DNA of 50,067 nt from Clostridia bacterium (GCA_017509065.1 JAFWQM010000080.1:1-50067); one strand, 5' to 3'; positions 1 to 7,554 are shown, counted from the stretch's first letter. Notes: a model not told the origin generated them from the sequence alone. Made by a program: numbers and translations.

Positions 1-64
1 CAAGAAAAAACCAACTTATTAAATTTCCGGGAATTTGACAGCGAAACTGCAGACAGGAGAGTGC

Positions 65-91
65 AAAGGCTTACGGGGCCTTTATTTTTTT
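65..91 (+). terminator. Rho-independent terminator of a gene upstream of the window
   Basis: AAAGGC and GCCTTT form a short stem followed by a run of T residues (85-91). It probably ends a plus-strand transcript entering from outside the window; no coding region lies before it here. Confidence 0.55.
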
Positions 92-113
92 GTCAAGTAC
101 GATAATTTTACTA

Positions 114-142
114 TTACATAATATATCGTAATATGATATAAT
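114..142 (+). promoter_or_regulatory. Sigma-A-type promoter of an orphan small transcript
   Basis: A -35 of TTACAT (114-119) and a perfect -10 TATAAT (137-142) are separated by 17 bp in AT-rich DNA. Transcription would start near 149 and meet a strong terminator about 95 nt later, before any recognisable gene. Confidence 0.55.
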
Positions 143-148
143 AAAAGA

Positions 149-246
149 GGGACAGAAGAAAGGAGATGTTTCTCGTTAATCGGGCTATATTGTGCATTAG
201 CGAAAGAGGCGCAAACCTTTATGTCGCTTGGGTTCGCGCCTCTTTT
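149..246 (+). ncRNA. Possible small RNA of about 100 nt
   Basis: The segment lies between a good promoter (114-142) and a strong hairpin, GAGGCGCAAACC pairing with GGTTCGCGCCTC (one mismatch) and followed by TTTT at 243. A second hairpin pairs TCGTTAAT with ATTAGCGA. An AAGGAG directly abuts an ATG at 167, but that spacing is too short for normal initiation, so a coding role is unlikely. It lacks the conserved apical loop of SRP RNA and I do not recognise a known family. It could also be a leader for ylxM if the hairpin is read through. Confidence 0.4.
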
Positions 247-343
247 GCTGTCAAAGTCGGGAGTATGCAATCCCCGTCGGAAGCAAAGCCAGGGAAAAAC
301 ATTTTCCGTTACGATTCAGGTATATGAATGGTAACTTTTTCCG

Positions 344-416
344 TGTCAAGGAAAAAAGCTTGACAGAACCGAAAAACCGTGTATAATATACCTCTGTCAA
401 GGAACATGGCTTGACA
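344..416 (+). promoter_or_regulatory. ylxM-ffh promoter flanked by two copies of a palindrome
   Basis: TTGACA (360-365), a 16-bp spacer and TATAAT (382-387) form a near-consensus promoter. Two copies of TGTCAAG-N8-CTTGACA occur, at 344-365 and 395-416, with start points 51 bp apart. The first copy contains the -35 box; the second covers the expected start of the transcript and ends just before the ylxM ribosome binding site. The layout is typical of a dimeric repressor operator pair, but no regulator is known to me for this sequence. Confidence 0.6.
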
Positions 417-431
417 GGAGGCAGGACCGGG

Positions 432-824
432 ATGGCAAAAGAAGCGATTTCCGTCATGGAAAAAAACGCGATGGAAAAGAAAGTGATGCTCTCCTGGCTG
501 CTGGCGTTCTACGGCGAAATGCTGACGGAGAACCAGCGGGAAATGGCGCGGCTGCATTGGGAAGAGGATTTCTCCCTGGCCGAGATTGCAAGCCAGTTTT
601 CCGTTTCCAGACAGAGCGTGCATGACACTGTGAACCGCACGGAAAAGCAGCTGACGGCGCTGGAAGAAAAGCTTGGGCTGCTCAGCCGTTTTAGGGAAAT
701 GGAAACGGGCCTCAGAGCCTGCCAGGCGGCGCTTATGAAGGTGCGGGCCACAGAGGAAACGGAAGGGCATTTAAACGAAGCCCGACGCTGGATCGATGAA
801 TTGTTGAATCAGGAGGAAGCGTAA
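432..824 (+). CDS. ylxM: YlxM/p13 family HTH protein
   Basis: A small sigma-like helix-turn-helix protein (130 residues) of the YlxM family, which is almost always encoded directly upstream of ffh and is thought to act with the signal recognition particle. Residues about 18-40 carry the typical N-terminal helix with LLAFYGEMLTENQ, and 44-66 resemble a sigma region 4 HTH (SLAEIASQFSVSRQSV). The ATG at 432 was chosen because AGGAGG lies at 416-421; the frame stays open upstream to a TTG at 411. An internal ATG, residue 14, would give the more usual family length. Its stop codon overlaps the ffh start by one base, so the two are probably translationally coupled. Confidence 0.88.
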   Translation: MAKEAISVMEKNAMEKKVMLSWLLAFYGEMLTENQREMARLHWEEDFSLAEIASQFSVSRQSVHDTVNRTEKQLTALEEKLGLLSRFREMETGLRACQAALMKVRATEETEGHLNEARRWIDELLNQEEA

Positions 825-2164
825 TGGCCTTTGAAGGGCTTTCGGACAAGCTGCAAAAAGCGTTTAAAAAGCTGACCGGCAAGGGCAAGCTCAGCGAGCA
901 GAACATCAAGGACGCAATGCGCGAGGTACGCATGGCCCTGCTGGAAGCCGACGTGAACTACCTGGTGGTGAAGGACTTCATCAAAAAGACCACCGAGCGC
1001 TGCATTGGCGCGGAGATTTTAGCCAACCTGAACGCCGGGCAGCAGGTCATCAAGATCGTCAACGAAGAGCTGACCGCGCTCATGGGCGGCAGCAACGCCA
1101 AGCTGACCTGGTCGCCCTCGGTGCCCACGATCTATATGCTCTGCGGCCTGCAGGGCGCAGGTAAAACCACCATGGCCGCCAAGCTGGCGGGCTACCTCAC
1201 CAAGCAGGGCAAAAAGCCCCTGCTGGCCGCCTGCGATATTTATCGCCCCGCCGCTATCAAACAGCTGCAGGTCGTGGGTGAGCAGGTGGGTGTGCCGGTG
1301 TTCGAGAAAGGCACCCAAAGCCCCGTCAAGACCGCGAAGGAAGCGGTGGAATACGCCCGGTATTACGGTCAGGACGTGCTGATCATCGACACCGCCGGCC
1401 GCCTGCACATCGACGAAGCGCTGATGCAGGAGCTGCAGGACGTGAAAGCTGCCGTCCGGCCCCAGGAAATCCTGCTGGTGGTGGACGCCATGACCGGCCA
1501 GGACGCCGTGAACGTGGCCAAGACCTTCGATGAAAAGCTGAGCATCGACGGTGTCATCATCACCAAGCTGGACAGCGATACCCGCGGCGGTGCGGCGCTC
1601 TCCGTGCGGGCCGTGACGGGCAAGCCCATCAAGTTTGCCGGCACCGGCGAAAAGCTCGGCGATATCGAACCTTTCCATCCTGACCGCATGGCCAGCCGCA
1701 TCCTGGGTATGGGCGACATCCTGACCCTGATCGAAAAGGCCACCTCCGCCGCCGAACTGGAAGAAGCCGAAAAGCTGGCGGCGAAAAACAAAAAGAACCC
1801 CACGGACATGGATCTGAACGATTTCCTGGATCAGATGCGTCAGATCAAGAAAATGGGTCCGCTGCAGAACGTGCTGGGCATGCTCCCCGGCGTGGGCAGC
1901 AAGCTCAAGGACGTGGAAGTGGACGAGAACGCCCTCAAAAAGCCCGAAGCCATCATCTGTTCAATGACGCTCAAGGAGCGCCACAACCCCTCCATCCTGA
2001 ACGCTTCCCGCCGCAAGCGCATCGCCGCCGGCGCGGGCGTGACGGTGCAGGACGTGAACGCCCTCATTCGCCAGTTCGAGCAGATGCAGAAAATGATGAA
2101 GCAGATGATGGGCAACAAGCGCGGCATGATGCGCGCCATGCGGAACATGAAGGGCTTGCAATAA
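824..2164 (+). CDS. ffh: Signal recognition particle GTPase Ffh
   Basis: SRP54 homologue that binds signal sequences and SRP RNA and docks with FtsY to deliver nascent proteins to the membrane. The 446 residues match the usual length. An N-terminal helical domain is followed by the G domain with G1 GLQGAGKTT (108-116), DTAGR (190-194) and TKLDSD (248-253). From about residue 325 the methionine-rich M domain follows, ending in MQKMMKQMMGNKRGMMRAM. It is second in the ylxM operon, overlapping ylxM by one base. No SRP RNA gene with the conserved apical loop was seen in the window. Confidence 0.98.
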   Translation: MAFEGLSDKLQKAFKKLTGKGKLSEQNIKDAMREVRMALLEADVNYLVVKDFIKKTTERCIGAEILANLNAGQQVIKIVNEELTALMGGSNAKLTWSPSVPTIYMLCGLQGAGKTTMAAKLAGYLTKQGKKPLLAACDIYRPAAIKQLQVVGEQVGVPVFEKGTQSPVKTAKEAVEYARYYGQDVLIIDTAGRLHIDEALMQELQDVKAAVRPQEILLVVDAMTGQDAVNVAKTFDEKLSIDGVIITKLDSDTRGGAALSVRAVTGKPIKFAGTGEKLGDIEPFHPDRMASRILGMGDILTLIEKATSAAELEEAEKLAAKNKKNPTDMDLNDFLDQMRQIKKMGPLQNVLGMLPGVGSKLKDVEVDENALKKPEAIICSMTLKERHNPSILNASRRKRIAAGAGVTVQDVNALIRQFEQMQKMMKQMMGNKRGMMRAMRNMKGLQ

Positions 2165-2229
2165 TCGCGGTTATCATATTCCTATGATTACCATATAAAA
2201 TCAATTCAATTTAGGGAGGAAAAAATACC

Positions 2230-2478
2230 ATGGCTGTGAAAATCCGTCTCAAGAGAATGGGCATGAAAAAGCACCCCTTCTACCGCGTCGTCGTCGCTGA
2301 CGAGCGCAACGCCCGCGATGGCCGCTTCATCGAGGAAATCGGCTACTACGATCCCATGAAGCAGCCCGCCGACATCAAGATCGACAACGAAAAGGCCCAG
2401 AAGTGGATCAAGAACGGCGCCCAGCCCACCGATACCGCCCGCATTCTGCTCAAGAAGTCCGGCGCGATCGAAGGCTAA
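2230..2478 (+). CDS. rpsP: 30S ribosomal protein S16
   Basis: S16 (82 residues) is a primary assembly protein of the small ribosomal subunit. The N-terminus [20 protein letters not shown] and the segment [13 protein letters not shown] are diagnostic. AGGAGG lies at 2215-2220, giving a clear start. A gap of 65 bp follows ffh, and khpA begins 13 bp after its stop. The order ffh-rpsP-khpA-rimM-trmD is standard for Firmicutes. Confidence 0.98.
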   Translation: MAVKIRLKRMGMKKHPFYRVVVADERNARDGRFIEEIGYYDPMKQPADIKIDNEKAQKWIKNGAQPTDTARILLKKSGAIEG

Positions 2479-2491
2479 GAAAGGAAAATTC

Positions 2492-2719
2492 ATGCGGGAA
2501 CTCGTTCTTTTCCTGGCAAAATCACTGGTGGATCAGCCCGACCAGGTGCAGGTAATGGAAACCGAAGGGCCCGAAGCCATTATCCTGGAGCTGACCGTAG
2601 CGCCCGACGATATGGGCAAGGTCATCGGCAAACAGGGCCGCATCGCCAAGGCCATCCGCACCCTGGTCAAGGCCGCAACGTCGAAAGACGCCAAGCCGGT
2701 GTTTGTGGAAATCCAGTAA
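2492..2719 (+). CDS. khpA: KH-domain RNA-binding protein KhpA (YlqC)
   Basis: A 75-residue single KH-domain protein. The RNA-binding loop GKVIGKQGR is at about residues 42-50, inside the usual fold (ILELTVAPDDMGKVIG). In other Firmicutes KhpA pairs with KhpB/Jag and influences cell division and elongation; that role here is by family only. The ORF starts 13 bp after rpsP and belongs to the same operon. It is followed by an unusually structured intergenic stretch. Confidence 0.93.
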   Translation: MRELVLFLAKSLVDQPDQVQVMETEGPEAIILELTVAPDDMGKVIGKQGRIAKAIRTLVKAATSKDAKPVFVEIQ

Positions 2720-2720
2720 T

Positions 2721-2994
2721 CAATCGGATGAAAACAAGTTTTCATCCGATTGCGAAAGAAAGGCCAATGAATTGTCCTTTCTTTCGATCCATCAATTTCT
2801 TGTAAAATGGCATTTCCTACGGAAACGCTCATTTTACGGTCAGAAATTGATATAGGAAGCAACCTACGGTTGCTCCTCGGCGACGTACATGCCGCCGCCT
2901 GCGGATTGTTGATGAAGGGGTTTTGACCCCTTTATACTTCCCCGGGGTTAAGAAATCGTGGGCGGCAGACCTTTGCCGCCCTTTGATTATATGT
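2721..2994 (+). repeat. Array of consecutive hairpins between khpA and rimM
   Basis: This stretch is almost entirely self-complementary. In order: a 15-bp perfect stem at 2721-2752; CGAAAGAAAGG paired with CCTTTCTTTCG at 2753-2786; a longer nested cruciform at about 2790-2850 (ATCAATTTCT with AGAAATTGAT, GTAAAATG with CATTTTAC); AGCAACC with GGTTGCT at about 2857-2875; AAGGGGT-TTTG-ACCCCTT at about 2915-2933; and GGGCGGCA with TGCCGCCC at about 2958-2980, followed by TTTGATT. Some hairpins are terminator-like. No coding region was found; repeat R1 follows immediately. Confidence 0.7.
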
Positions 2995-3000
2995 GTATAT

Positions 3001-3067
3001 TATGGCTTTCTCGGAAGGGGGTGCGGGGGAAAGCGCTCTTTGGCCTCCAAAGAGCGCTTTCCCCCGC
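3001..3067 (+). repeat. R1 interspersed palindromic repeat, copy a
   Basis: The copy starts TATGGCTTTCTCGGAAGGGG and then forms a perfect 21-bp stem (3023-3043 with 3047-3067) around the 3-nt loop CCT. Other copies are at 10558, 38503 (reverse orientation) and 42270, with longer versions at 11329 and 19131. Arm sequences differ between copies but remain fully complementary. It ends 8 nt before the rimM start codon. Confidence 0.85.
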
Positions 3068-3075
3068 AAAAACAA

Positions 3076-3606
3076 ATGTTGTCAGAATATTTATTGATCG
3101 GCCAGGTGCTGCGTCCCCAGGGCATCAAAGGGCTGGTGAAGGTGCGGCCGGACACGGACGACCCGGAGCGGTTTCTGGACCTGGAAACCGTGTTTGTGAA
3201 GCAGCGCGAAGGATATGCCGAAGTGTCTGTGGAGGAAATCAGCGTGCGAGAGGACGGGGTGTATCTCCGGCTGAACGGCGCGAAGGACCGGGACGCAGCG
3301 GAAAAGCAGCGGAATGTGATGCTGTACGTGGACAGGGCCCACGCTGTGGAACTCTCGGAGGACGAAACCTTCATCTGTGACCTGATCGGCTGCAAAGTGA
3401 TCGACCTGCAAGGCAATGAACTCGGCACGGTGAAGGACGTTCTGCAGCCTGGCGGCAACGACGTGTATGTGATCAAAACGCCGAAAGGGGAAATGCTGCT
3501 GCCCGCCCTGAAGCACGTGATTCCTGCCGTGGACGTGAAGAACGGCTTCATGACTGTGGACGAAAAGCGCCTGCCCGAGGTGGCTGTGTGCGATTGGGAG
3601 GCATAA
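3076..3606 (+). CDS. rimM: Ribosome maturation factor RimM
   Basis: RimM (176 residues) assists 16S rRNA processing and assembly of the 30S head, binding S19. The N-terminal domain begins LIGQVLRPQGIKGLVKV, and the PRC-barrel half contains GNELGTVKDVLQPGGNDVYV and LLPALKHVI. The frame stays open upstream to 2923, but those codons fall in repeat R1 and in a hairpin, so the ATG at 3076 is chosen from family N-termini. No Shine-Dalgarno is visible before it, because the R1 copy ends at 3067. Translation may depend on readthrough or coupling, or start at the adjacent TTG (3079). It is followed directly by a GNAT gene. Confidence 0.93.
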   Translation: MLSEYLLIGQVLRPQGIKGLVKVRPDTDDPERFLDLETVFVKQREGYAEVSVEEISVREDGVYLRLNGAKDRDAAEKQRNVMLYVDRAHAVELSEDETFICDLIGCKVIDLQGNELGTVKDVLQPGGNDVYVIKTPKGEMLLPALKHVIPAVDVKNGFMTVDEKRLPEVAVCDWEA

Positions 3607-4239
3607 ATGGCTTTACCGCAATTGGACAACCACGATGCCCGCATCCGGTATTATGAGCTGATGCTGCGGGGCGAAATCGCTGGTATGGAAGAAATCCCTC
3701 TGCCATCGGGCTATCATTATGAAATGTACCGCGACGGCGACCGGGACGCCTGGATTGCGATTGAAAAGAGCGCGAAGGAATTTGATACCTGGGAACAGGG
3801 CCTGGACGCCTGGAAGCGGTACTATGCCGACCACACGGACGAACTGCCGGGCCGCATGGTGTTCGTGGTGAACGAGGCGGGGGAGAAGGTTGCCACCGCC
3901 ACGGCATATTACGACATTCGCGGCATTGACCAGAGCGGCGACGGCTGGCTGCATTGGGTGGCGGTACGCAGGGAAGAACAGGGCAAAGGTTTGTCCAAGC
4001 CCATGATTTCCCACGTCATTCAGATCATGAAGGGCCTTGGCCAGACCCACGCCAAAATTCCCACGCAAACCACCACCTGGCTGGCGGTAAAAGTCTATCT
4101 GGATTTAGGCTTCCGGCCCATCGAAAAGAATTACGTCCGCTGTCGGGACGGGTGGCGCATCGTGAAGCGGCTGACCAACCATCCGGCGCTTTCGGAGCTT
4201 GAACCCGCGAATGATGACGAGGTTTTGAATGACAATTGA
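3607..4239 (+). CDS. GNAT family N-acetyltransferase inserted between rimM and trmD
   Basis: A 210-residue protein with a C-terminal GNAT fold. The acetyl-CoA loop is REEQGKGLSKPMI (about 123-135), followed by the terminal strand-helix with YLDLGFRPIEKNY. The N-terminal 90 residues (GYHYEMYRDGDRDAW onward) match the first half of a GNAT domain. The start ATG lies 3 nt after the rimM stop with GGGAGG upstream, and the end overlaps trmD by 11 bp, so the gene is embedded in the operon. The substrate is unknown. GNAT genes at this position are not part of the classic rimM-trmD-rplS order. Confidence 0.85.
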   Translation: MALPQLDNHDARIRYYELMLRGEIAGMEEIPLPSGYHYEMYRDGDRDAWIAIEKSAKEFDTWEQGLDAWKRYYADHTDELPGRMVFVVNEAGEKVATATAYYDIRGIDQSGDGWLHWVAVRREEQGKGLSKPMISHVIQIMKGLGQTHAKIPTQTTTWLAVKVYLDLGFRPIEKNYVRCRDGWRIVKRLTNHPALSELEPANDDEVLNDN

Positions 4240-4975
4240 TATTTTGACGATTTTCCCGGAGATGTTCGACAGCGTCCTGACCGCCAGCATCCTGGGCCGC
4301 GCGCGGCAAGCGGGGCGCGTTGAGATCACGGCTACGGACATTCGCCCCTTCTCCGCGTCCAAGCACAAGAACACCGACGATTATCCCTTCGGCGGCGGAG
4401 CGGGGATGCTGATGATGGCTCAGCCCATCGCGGACTGCATCAAAGCGGTATGCGAAAAGCGCGGCGTGCCTTGCCTGTCCAATCTGGAACCGCACGAAAG
4501 CGTTCCCGTAAAAAGGATTTATCTCTCTCCCCGGGGCGTGCCCCTGACCCAAAGGCTGGCCCAGGAATTATCCAAGGAAGAACATCTGATTCTTTTGTGC
4601 GGGCACTATGAGGGCGTGGATCAGCGGGTGCTGGACAAGTACATCGACCTGGAGGTGTCCATTGGGGACTATGTACTCACCGGCGGCGAGCTGGGGGCGA
4701 TGGTGCTTACGGACTGCGTGGCGCGGCTGATTCCCGGCGTGCTGGGCAGCGAGGAAAGCTCCCAGGACGAGAGCTTTTCCGATGCAGGCCTGCTGGAATA
4801 TCCCCAGTACACGCGGCCCAGGGAGTTTGAGGGCATGGAAGTTCCTGAGGTATTATTAAACGGCGACCACGCGAAAATCGCCGCCTGGCGCAGGGAACAG
4901 GCCATCGCCGTGACCAGGGAGCGAAGGCCCGACCTGTTGGAAAAAGCGATGCTGACGGAGGAGGAAAAAACATGA
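4229..4975 (+). CDS. trmD: tRNA (guanine-37-N1)-methyltransferase
   Basis: TrmD (248 residues) methylates G37 of tRNAs reading CNN codons and prevents frameshifting. It is a SPOUT-fold enzyme. The N-terminus IDILTIFPEMFDSVLTASIL, the segment DDYPFGGGAGMLM, and the trefoil-knot residues LCGHYEGVDQRV and IGDYVLTGGELGAM are characteristic. The C-terminal domain contains LLEYPQYTRP. It overlaps the GNAT gene upstream by 11 bp and proC downstream (ATGA). The rplS gene usually found after trmD is absent here. Confidence 0.97.
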   Translation: MTIDILTIFPEMFDSVLTASILGRARQAGRVEITATDIRPFSASKHKNTDDYPFGGGAGMLMMAQPIADCIKAVCEKRGVPCLSNLEPHESVPVKRIYLSPRGVPLTQRLAQELSKEEHLILLCGHYEGVDQRVLDKYIDLEVSIGDYVLTGGELGAMVLTDCVARLIPGVLGSEESSQDESFSDAGLLEYPQYTRPREFEGMEVPEVLLNGDHAKIAAWRREQAIAVTRERRPDLLEKAMLTEEEKT

Positions 4976-5775
4976 TCAAGCTTGGTATCATAGGCTGCGG
5001 CAACATGGGCGGGGCCATGCTGCGGCAAATGCTGAAAGCGGGGATTTTAACCCCGGAGGAAGTGCTGGTATCGGACAAGAACCCCGGCCTGCGCACGCAG
5101 CTGAAAAACGATTTGGGCGTGAACGTGACCTATCAGAACGCGGAAGCCGCCGCCGCAAACATGCTGCTGCTGGCGGTAAAGCCCCAGTTCATCCAGGCGG
5201 TAGGCGCTGAAATCGCGGGCGCGGCGAATCCCAACGCGCTGATCATTTCCATTGTGGCGGGGTATGATTTATTCATGCTCCACCGCCTGCTGGAAAATGA
5301 AACCGCCCACATCATCCGTGTGATGCCGAACACCCCCGCCATGGTGGGCGAGGGCGTGATGGCCGCGTGCCGCGGGGAGTTTGTGACCGACGCGGAATGG
5401 GCGTTCGGCATGAAGCTGCTCTCCTGCATGGGCATGGCGGAGGAAGTGCCGGAGCGCTTAATGGACGCGGTGACAGGCCTGAGCGGCTCCTCCCCGGCGT
5501 TCGTGTTCCTGTTCCTGGAAGCAATGGCGGATGCGGGCGTGCGGGGCGGCCTGCCGAGAGCCACTGCCCAGCGCTTCGCGGCGCAAACCATCCTCGGCAG
5601 CGCGAAGCTGGCCCTGGAAACCGGGCTGCATCCGGGACAATTGAAGGATATGGTCACTTCCCCCGCCGGCACCACCATCGAAGGCGTGGCCGCGCTGGAA
5701 AAGAACGCTTTCCGCTCTGCCGTGATGGAGGCTGTGGACGCCGCGATTCAAAAGTCAAAATCCTTCCATCAATAA
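4972..5775 (+). CDS. proC: Pyrroline-5-carboxylate reductase
   Basis: ProC (267 residues) catalyses the NAD(P)H-dependent last step of proline synthesis in the cytoplasm. The Rossmann motif GIIGCGNMGGAM is at residues 5-16, followed by AVKPQ, VMPNTPA (about 109-115) and the substrate/dimer region GLSGSSPAFVF and TSPAGTTIEGV. The ATG overlaps the trmD stop (ATGA), implying coupling. Its position behind trmD is unusual and may place proline synthesis under the operon's growth-linked promoter. A bidirectional terminator follows. Confidence 0.96.
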   Translation: MIKLGIIGCGNMGGAMLRQMLKAGILTPEEVLVSDKNPGLRTQLKNDLGVNVTYQNAEAAAANMLLLAVKPQFIQAVGAEIAGAANPNALIISIVAGYDLFMLHRLLENETAHIIRVMPNTPAMVGEGVMAACRGEFVTDAEWAFGMKLLSCMGMAEEVPERLMDAVTGLSGSSPAFVFLFLEAMADAGVRGGLPRATAQRFAAQTILGSAKLALETGLHPGQLKDMVTSPAGTTIEGVAALEKNAFRSAVMEAVDAAIQKSKSFHQ

Positions 5776-5786
5776 TCATGCAAACA

Positions 5787-5815
5787 GAAAAAGCGCCGTT
5801 TCGATGGCGCTTTTC
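5787..5815. terminator. Bidirectional terminator between proC and the convergent ABC operon
   Basis: GAAAAAGCGCC and GGCGCTTTTC form a stem with A- and T-rich flanks on both sides. It lies between the convergent ends of proC (plus) and the ABC ATPase gene (minus). Confidence 0.8.
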
Positions 5816-5834
5816 TTATGCCGCAGGAAGATCG

Positions 5835-6635
5835 TCAGTTGGCTTGCAGCAGCATCCTGTCGTTGTCCAGCGCCTTGTGGCGGCTGGCGGAGTAGGAGCG
5901 CAGCAGGTCATCCACGGTGGTATGTTCGCGTTCCTCGCCGGAAATGTCGAACAGGATCTGCCCTTCATCCATCATGATCGTGCGTGCGCCGGTGGACAGG
6001 GCGGAGGCGATGTTGTGAGTGATCATCAGGGTGGTCAGACGGTACTGCTCCACGGTGCGCCGGGTGATATCCATCACCTTGTCGGCGGTGGCGGGGTCGA
6101 GGGCGGCGGTATGCTCGTCCAGCAGGAGCAGCTTGGGCGGCACGATGGTACACATCAGCAGCGTGACCGCTTGGCGCTGGCCGCCGGAGAGCAGGCCTAC
6201 CCTGGTTTTCAGCCGGTCTTCCAGGCCCATGCCGAATTCGGCGATGCGCTCTTTGAACAGCGCCACCTGCTTGCGGGAAGGCGCGAAGCTGAGGGGCTTC
6301 GCGGTGGCGCGGGAATAGGCCAGGCTCAGGTTTTCTTCGATGGTCATGTGCGGCGCGGTGCCCTTCATGGGGTCCTGGAATACCCGGCCGATGCTCAGGG
6401 CGCGCTTGTGCTCTTTCAGGAAAGTAATGTCCTGCCCGTCCAGGGTAATCGTGCCCTCGTCCAGCAGGAAGGTGCCGCAGATGGCGTTGAACAGCGTGGA
6501 TTTGCCCGCGCCGTTGGAGCCGATGATGGTGACGAACTCCCCGGCGTCCAGATGCAGGTTCAGGTGATTCAGGGCGGTATGCTCAAGGGAGGTGCCCCGC
6601 TCAAAGATCTTGACCGCGTTCTTCATATCAAGCAT
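5835..6635 (-). CDS. ABC transporter ATPase, TrpXYZ-like importer
   Basis: A 266-residue ATP-binding subunit. Walker A GSNGAGKST is at 39-47, the Q-loop at FQDPMKG, the signature LSGGQRQ at about 149-155, Walker B LLLLDEHTA, and the switch histidine in MITHN. It overlaps the permease gene upstream by 8 bp. Family resemblance is to the ATPases of the X2-type importers that include the tryptophan/tyrosine TrpXYZ group. The Trp-type T-box at the head of the operon supports import of tryptophan or a related compound. It is the last gene, ending at the proC-shared terminator. Confidence 0.93.
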   Translation of the reverse strand: MLDMKNAVKIFERGTSLEHTALNHLNLHLDAGEFVTIIGSNGAGKSTLFNAICGTFLLDEGTITLDGQDITFLKEHKRALSIGRVFQDPMKGTAPHMTIEENLSLAYSRATAKPLSFAPSRKQVALFKERIAEFGMGLEDRLKTRVGLLSGGQRQAVTLLMCTIVPPKLLLLDEHTAALDPATADKVMDITRRTVEQYRLTTLMITHNIASALSTGARTIMMDEGQILFDISGEEREHTTVDDLLRSYSASRHKALDNDRMLLQAN

Positions 6636-7521
6636 GGGCTTTTCCTCCCTGCATTAAGCGGTTCTTGCGCATGTTCTCCCGCAGCGCCGGGATCATCAGC
6701 GCCAGCGCCACGATGACCGCTGACACCAGCTTCAGCATGTACGCGGGCAGCGGGCTGTAGCGCGTGGCCAGCGCGATGATGTAGCGATAAATAAGCGAAC
6801 CGGCCACGGCGGAAATGAAGCCCAGCGTGACGCTGCGTCTGCCGAAGATGGCTTCGCCGATAATGACGGACGCCAGGCCCACCACCAGGATGCCGGTGCT
6901 GGAGGATATGTCCGCATAGCCCTGGTACTGGGCGATCAGCGCGCCGGACAGGGCGATCAGCGCGTTGGACACGGAAAAGGACAGCACCTTGCAGGCGTTC
7001 ACGTTGATGGACGACGCCCGCACCATGTCCTCATTGTCGCCCACGGCGCGGATGCACATGCCGATGTGCGTGTGGAAAAACAGGATGACCAGCAGGAGGA
7101 ACAGAAGCGCTGCTGCGACAGGCAGCGCGGTCATCGCGTCGCTTTTGCTCAGAAAAGGAATGAGCTTGAACAGCGTCGCGGCCCGCACCAGCGACAGGTT
7201 GGGCGACCCGCCCAGCACCGCCAGGTTGATCGAATAGAGCCCGCTCATCGTGATGATCCCGGATAAAATGGGATGGATTTTGAACCGGGTTTGCAGCAGT
7301 CCCGTCACGCTGCCCGCAATCGCCCCCGCTGCCATGGCGGCGAACACCGCGAGCACCGGATGCCCCGCGGCGGTGACCGCGGCGGAAACGGACAGACCGA
7401 AGGCAAAGCTGCCTTCGGTGGTCAGGTCGGGTATCGACAGGATGCGGAAGCTGATGTAAATCCCCAGCGCCAGGATGCCATACAGCAAGCCCAGCTGGAG
7501 CGAGCCGATCAACAGTTTCAT
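6628..7521 (-). CDS. ABC transporter permease, TrpXYZ-like importer
   Basis: A 297-residue, strongly hydrophobic protein with about eight to nine predicted membrane helices, beginning LLIGSLQLGLLYGILALG. The segment GMCIRAVGDNEDMVRASSIN is the typical cytoplasmic loop that contacts the ATPase in LivH/LivM-like permeases. It overlaps the ATPase gene by 8 bp and is separated from the binding-protein gene by 174 bp holding hairpin repeat H1. That gap could allow different expression of the binding protein and the membrane parts. Substrate assignment (tryptophan or related) comes from the T-box upstream. Confidence 0.9.
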   Translation of the reverse strand: MKLLIGSLQLGLLYGILALGIYISFRILSIPDLTTEGSFAFGLSVSAAVTAAGHPVLAVFAAMAAGAIAGSVTGLLQTRFKIHPILSGIITMSGLYSINLAVLGGSPNLSLVRAATLFKLIPFLSKSDAMTALPVAAALLFLLLVILFFHTHIGMCIRAVGDNEDMVRASSINVNACKVLSFSVSNALIALSGALIAQYQGYADISSSTGILVVGLASVIIGEAIFGRRSVTLGFISAVAGSLIYRYIIALATRYSPLPAYMLKLVSAVIVALALMIPALRENMRKNRLMQGGKAHA

Positions 7522-7554
7522 GGTGGGTCAGTCCTTTTCTGCTTTTTTATTCAG

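Noticed and set aside
82..270. Minus-strand ORF in the first 300 bases
   Set aside because: It crosses a promoter and terminator hairpin, with no ribosome binding site or protein-like composition.
2923..3075. N-terminal extension of RimM from 2923
   Set aside because: The added codons read through intergenic hairpins and R1 and have no similarity to RimM.
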